The notes under the pieces are model-generated. The model searched no databases and was not told the DNA's origin. It worked only from the letters and a program-made list of their open reading frames with translations. Below, one piece after another: positions 63,225-64,000 of a stretch of 64,000 nucleotides of DNA. Position 1 is the stretch's first letter. Every line of letters begins with the position of its first letter. A program made the position numbers and the translations under genes. This DNA is from CALCKU01 sp964607445 (GTDB taxonomy: Bacteria; Pseudomonadota; Alphaproteobacteria; Caulobacterales; Maricaulaceae), in contig CAZSKN010000008.1 of the NCBI GenBank assembly GCA_964607445.1, forward strand, positions 1-64,000, given 5' to 3'.

Positions 63225-64000
63225 TTATCTATGTGAGACGTGTACTGTATTTTCAATTTTCACCGGAATGGCATTAAGAACCGCATTCCCCGAAAGATCA
63301 TCCAAGATCGCCGGATCCGTCAAATCATTAAGCGAAACCCCAGCATGTTCTGATGCCACAGAAAGCTTAACACCTTTGCGACCATGCCCATATCCATGTG
63401 GTATGGACACAACGCCGGGCATAATGTCTTCGGTAATTTCGGCAGGAACGCAAACCTCTCCGACGTGATTTGAAACCCGCAATTGATCCCCGTCAGATAC
63501 ATTCAACGCCCGTGCATCATCAGGATGCAATAAAATTGTGCATCTATTCGGCCCTTTCACAAGACGATGGCTATTATGCAACCAGCTATTATTACTCCGG
63601 ATATGTCGCCGTCCGATAAGCAGATAATCCCCGACTATGGGGGAATTTAAATCCGCTCTAAATGCCTGTAATGCATTTACCAAGATGTCTGGCGCGCAGT
63701 GAATTGTCTTATCTTCGGTTTTAAGCCTTTCAGGCAATCTGGAACGTAATGGCCCCATATCATAGCCATTAGGATGTGCCTCGACGTCTGCCAGTGTCAG
63801 TTTATGGGGCGACGCGCGCATGATTTGATCTAACACGTCACGCGGATCGAGTTCAGGATTAGGCGTATTATCTCCATTTGCGGCTCTAATGGCGTAATCC
63901 AGTCCTGACATAATTTCGAAATCCGTTTTACTGCCTTCGGCTTTAGGAAATAATGGCGGAGAATAAGCCGCATAATTCCGGATAGCCAATGGCGTAAAAA
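63225..64000 (-). CDS. Molybdopterin oxidoreductase, C-terminal part (continues beyond the window)
   Basis: The last 258 or so residues of a molybdopterin-dependent oxidoreductase. The end contains the molybdopterin dinucleotide-binding domain: LLIGRRHIRSNNSWLHN, then LHPDDARALNVSDGDQLRV, VPAEITEDIMPGVVSIPHGYGHG. The frame is open to the right edge, so the gene's start is outside; the apparent internal TTG at 63989 is only a codon. The formate dehydrogenase/DMSO reductase superfamily is clear; the substrate is not. It lies 12 bp upstream of the symporter gene, suggesting a shared transcript. Confidence 0.85.
   Translation of the reverse strand, partial: FTPLAIRNYAAYSPPLFPKAEGSKTDFEIMSGLDYAIRAANGDNTPNPELDPRDVLDQIMRASPHKLTLADVEAHPNGYDMGPLRSRLPERLKTEDKTIHCAPDILVNALQAFRADLNSPIVGDYLLIGRRHIRSNNSWLHNSHRLVKGPNRCTILLHPDDARALNVSDGDQLRVSNHVGEVCVPAEITEDIMPGVVSIPHGYGHGRKGVKLSVASEHAGVSLNDLTDPAILDDLSGNAVLNAIPVKIENTVHVSHR

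Overview
The window is core chromosome of an alphaproteobacterium. The evidence is alphaproteobacterial gene content and order: rpoZ-rsh-pyrE-pdxJ-acpS-lepB-rnc-era-recO, glyA-nrdR-rib-nusB-thiL, plsX-fabH-ihfA-merR, ALA synthase of the Shemin type, Mg-type HemB, an NDUFS4-like complex I subunit and a cytochrome bc1 chaperone. The DNA looks A+T-richer than most of the class (judged by eye, not computed). With the TRAP uptake system this suggests a marine member of the Hyphomonadaceae/Maricaulales, such as the low-G+C Hellea/Litorimonas-type lineages; the family placement is inference. No rRNA operon, prophage, insertion sequence, CRISPR array or recognisable defence island is present.

Layout. 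1-8 kb: complex I accessory subunit, HerA-like ATPase, tRNA-Pro(TGG), DUF192 protein, tRNA-Glu(TTC), recJ-glpX-aminotransferase and a small lipoprotein. 8-17 kb: argC, rplM-rpsI, an unknown lipoprotein, ctaA, tRNA-Pro(GGG), MerR regulator, ihfA, plsX-fabH, bc1 chaperone, bamE. 17-24 kb: a long minus-strand run glyA, nrdR, ribD(reductase only), ribE, ribB(A), ribH, nusB, thiL. 24-30 kb: VOC protein, a broken acetyltransferase, divergent hemA/hemB, a hybrid histidine kinase and a beta-hydroxyacid dehydrogenase. 30-36.5 kb (plus strand): SLC13-type permease, then bpt and a three-gene TRAP transporter joined by overlapping stop/start codons. 36.6-53.9 kb (minus strand): M16 protease, M48 protease + LemA, parC, recO, an unknown exported protein, era-rnc-lepB-acpS-pdxJ-pyrE, rsh, rpoZ and an M48 lipoprotein. 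54-64 kb: phhA, a giant AsmA protein, a beta-oxidation operon (thiolase, SDR, MaoC hydratase), a Na+/solute symporter and the 3' end of a molybdopterin oxidoreductase.

How the genes work together. Most of the content is housekeeping: riboflavin and haem synthesis, fatty acid and phospholipid initiation, RNA processing, signal peptide cleavage and the stringent response. The riboflavin cluster is unusual: RibD lacks its deaminase half and the GTP cyclohydrolase II half of RibBA lacks its zinc cysteines, so two pathway activities must be encoded elsewhere. The fatty-acid operon carries, as separate genes, the two catalytic activities fused in eukaryotic peroxisomal MFE-2 plus a thiolase, behind a clear inverted-repeat operator.

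Assembly. There are three 100-N gaps. Two are flanked by an exact 55-bp duplication, the signature of unmerged contig ends, so probably nothing is missing there. The third lies inside a 15-bp coding repeat in the symporter gene, so its true length is unknown. I did not find a clearly new multi-gene system. The best leads are the reduced riboflavin enzymes, the in-frame repeat insertion in the symporter, short tandem repeats placed at the stop codons of two genes, the operator of the beta-oxidation operon, and two unknown exported proteins.
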